Below, in pieces: positions 13,148 to 14,589 of a stretch of 14,589 nucleotides of DNA. The first letter of the stretch is position 1. Each line of letters opens with the position of its first letter. The notes beneath the pieces were generated by a model. It was not told the DNA's origin. It made no database searches and worked only from the letters and a program-made list of their open reading frames with translations. This stretch comes from JALYRV01 sp036675475 (GTDB taxonomy: Bacteria; Acidobacteriota; Vicinamibacteria; Vicinamibacterales; SCN-69-37), in the NCBI GenBank assembly GCA_036675475.1, contig JAKFEY010000056.1, positions 1 through 14,589 on the forward strand, written 5' to 3'. A program made the translations under genes and the position numbers.

Positions 13148-13943
13148 CCAAGGTCATCATGACCGCAAATCCCACCATCGTGCCGAGCGTGGCCAGATCG
13201 CCGTGGCCGCCGCTCTGCGATTCGGGGATCACTTCTTCGACGACGACGAAGATCATGGCGCCGGCGGCGAAGGCCAGCGCGTAGGGAAGGATGGGGCGCA
13301 TCCAGAGCACGGCCACGCAGCCGATGACCGCCGCCACGGGCTCGACCGTGGCCGACAGCTGGCCGTACCACCAGGCTTTCGCGCGCGAAAGGCCTTCACG
13401 CCTAAGCGGCACGGCCACCGCGGTGCCTTCCGGACAGTTCTGAATGCCGATGCCGATGGCCAGCGCGATCGCGGCCGCCAGCGTCGCCGACTCGAAGCCT
13501 GCCGCCACGGCGCCGAACGCGACGCCGATGGCCAGCCCCTCGGGAATGTTGTGCAAGGTAATCGCAAGCACCAGCAGCGTCGTTCTTCTCCATGAGGTCT
13601 TGACGCCTTCGGCTTCCTCCATCTTCCCGAACAGGTGGACGTGCGGCAGGAGGAAGTCGACGAGGCGCATGGAAAACGCGCCGGCCAGGAAGCCCACGAG
13701 CGGCGGCACCCACTTGACCATGCCCATCTCCTCGGCGAGGTCGATGGCGGGATTGAGCAGGGACCAGAAGCTCGCGGCAATCATCACGCCCGCGGTGAAC
13801 CCGAGGGCCATGTCGAGGGCTTTTCTGCTAACGTCTCGGAAGAAGAAGACGGCGCCGGCACCAAGGGCCGTCAGACCCCACGTGAACACCGTCGCCGCAA
13901 ACGCCTGCCAGACCGCAGGCCAGGATGAAAACGTTTCGAGCAT
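13131..13943 (-). CDS. ZIP-family divalent metal transporter
   Basis: ZIP proteins import zinc, iron or other divalent metals into the cytoplasm. The 270-residue protein is almost entirely hydrophobic segments (about eight). It carries the two-helix metal site: HNIPEGLAIG (H131, N132, P134, E135) in TM4 and QNCPEGTAVA (Q168, N169, E172) in TM5. A short loop HVHLFGKMEEAEG precedes TM4, a small version of the variable His-containing loop. The pattern is closest to the GufA/ZupT type. The start is ATG 13943 with no Shine-Dalgarno sequence but an extended -10 just upstream. It heads a minus-strand operon with a small unknown protein and a C-N hydrolase, and is divergent from a peptidase gene. The window also holds a CDF exporter, but nothing shows they are co-regulated. 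Confidence 0.92.
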   Translation of the reverse strand: MLETFSSWPAVWQAFAATVFTWGLTALGAGAVFFFRDVSRKALDMALGFTAGVMIAASFWSLLNPAIDLAEEMGMVKWVPPLVGFLAGAFSMRLVDFLLPHVHLFGKMEEAEGVKTSWRRTTLLVLAITLHNIPEGLAIGVAFGAVAAGFESATLAAAIALAIGIGIQNCPEGTAVAVPLRREGLSRAKAWWYGQLSATVEPVAAVIGCVAVLWMRPILPYALAFAAGAMIFVVVEEVIPESQSGGHGDLATLGTMVGFAVMMTLDVALG

Positions 13944-13949
13944 TCAAAG

Positions 13950-13958
13950 TTTATATCA
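13950..13958 (-). promoter_or_regulatory. extended -10 element of the ZIP gene
   Basis: On the minus strand TGATATAAA (TG, one base, TATAAA) ends 6 nt before ATG 13943, placing the likely transcription start on the A of the start codon. The same AT-rich block reads TTATAT on the plus strand and could serve the divergent peptidase gene. Confidence 0.5.
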
Positions 13959-13977
13959 CCAATACTCGAAACCCCTT

Positions 13978-13982
13978 GAGGA
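13978..13982 (+). promoter_or_regulatory. probable ribosome binding site of the peptidase gene
   Basis: GAGGA lies 13 nt before ATG 13996. The spacing is long but no better site is present. Confidence 0.5.
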
Positions 13983-13995
13983 AAGAGCAATCCGC

Positions 13996-14589
13996 ATGAC
14001 CCGACGCCTGATCATGGCGCTGGCGATTGGCGCGGCCGTCGCCGCGCCCGCCGCCCAGCAAGCCGAGCGCATTGACGCCGATATCAACGCGAAGATCCGC
14101 AAGGAGGGCATGGACAACTCGCAGATTCTGCGCACCATGCATCACCTGACGGACGTGTACGGCCCGCGCCTGACCGGGTCGCCGAACCACAAGGCCGCCG
14201 CCGAATGGACGGTTGCCGAAATGACGCGCTGGGGCTTCACCAACGGGAAGCTCGAACCGTTCGATTTCGGCCGTCCCGGCTGGCTCAACGACAAGGCTGC
14301 CGGCCACATCATCGCGCCCGTCAAGGACAACCTGGTCTTCGAGGTGCTCGCCTGGACGCCGTCGACCAATGGCACCGTGCGGGGCAAGGCGGTTCACATG
14401 GTGATCCCGTCGCAGCCGACTGACGCCGAGCTCACGAAGTTTCTCGCGGACCTCGCGCCGAAGGTGAAGGGCGGCGTGGTGCTCGTCGGGCCGCACGTGA
14501 AGGTGCCGTTCGTGGAAGACGAACCCGCCAAGCGTCGCACCGATGAGTCCGTGAAGGAAACCATCGAGCGCGCGCGCAACCCGCAGCCG
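13996..14589 (+). CDS. M28-type metallopeptidase, N-terminal part, cut by the window end
   Basis: The frame is open from ATG 13996 to the last base (198 residues) with no stop, so the gene continues past the window. Residues 1-20 form a Sec signal peptide (basic MTRR, hydrophobic core, cleavage near APAAQQ). The next part, ILRTMHHLTDVYGPRLTGS (residues 45-63) followed by AAEWTVAEMTRWGF, is the characteristic N-terminal region of secreted M28 aminopeptidase-like proteins of Acidobacteriota and relatives. The following segment up to the edge fits the PA-like inserted domain of such proteins (strands GKAVHMVI and GGVVLVG). The zinc ligands and catalytic residues would lie beyond the window, so activity cannot be judged. 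It is divergent from the ZIP operon with a 52-base gap. Confidence 0.8.
   Translation, partial: MTRRLIMALAIGAAVAAPAAQQAERIDADINAKIRKEGMDNSQILRTMHHLTDVYGPRLTGSPNHKAAAEWTVAEMTRWGFTNGKLEPFDFGRPGWLNDKAAGHIIAPVKDNLVFEVLAWTPSTNGTVRGKAVHMVIPSQPTDAELTKFLADLAPKVKGGVVLVGPHVKVPFVEDEPAKRRTDESVKETIERARNPQP

Overview
The window reads as a gene-dense stretch of a high-GC bacterial chromosome. The content points to Acidobacteriota, probably a Vicinamibacteria-like lineage. It encodes a VWFA-related protein of the acidobacterial type, a DUF4097 protein with repeated TNG turns and a DUF5666-like fragment. It also has many GTG starts and short palindromic and heptamer repeats lodged at gene ends. I see no tRNA, rRNA, CRISPR array, integrase or transposase. 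No gap between genes exceeds about 200 bases.

Region by region: (1) 1-2926 holds the tail of a secreted DUF5666-like protein, glutamyl-Q tRNA(Asp) synthetase (gluQ), and a one-lobe solute-binding lipoprotein coupled by ATGA to a CDF-family transporter. A 78-base piece that looks like the C-terminus of a flavin amine oxidase follows. (2) 2927-5146 holds a compact tryptophan 2,3-dioxygenase-superfamily gene, convergent with a cell-shape pair, mreB then bactofilin, on the minus strand. (3) 5147-7243 holds a 15-bp perfect inverted repeat, a diheme cytochrome c (minus), and a divergent DUF4097 envelope protein. (4) 7253-10803 is an acyl-carrier-protein island. It has fabD (minus), a divergent Sfp-type phosphopantetheinyl transferase, and a metallophosphoesterase closely resembling mycobacterial PptH, the enzyme that strips phosphopantetheine from carrier proteins. 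A D-Ala-D-Ala-ligase-like ATP-grasp enzyme follows. (5) 10847-14589 holds a VWFA-related secreted protein and a minus-strand operon (ZIP metal transporter, small conserved protein, nitrilase-superfamily hydrolase). It ends with the start of an M28-type peptidase cut by the window edge.

The most interesting unit is the transferase plus PptH-like hydrolase pair beside fabD. It looks like a writer/eraser couple for carrier-protein phosphopantetheinylation, known from mycobacteria and here apparently in another phylum. Other points of interest: the nitrilase-family protein has Met where the catalytic Lys should be. The CDF protein lacks the usual metal-site residues and is coupled to a one-lobe binding protein. 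A palindromic repeat has become part of the reading frames of gluQ and fabD. Several genes without a Shine-Dalgarno sequence have a -10-like hexamer 5-7 nt before the start codon, which suggests leaderless mRNAs.
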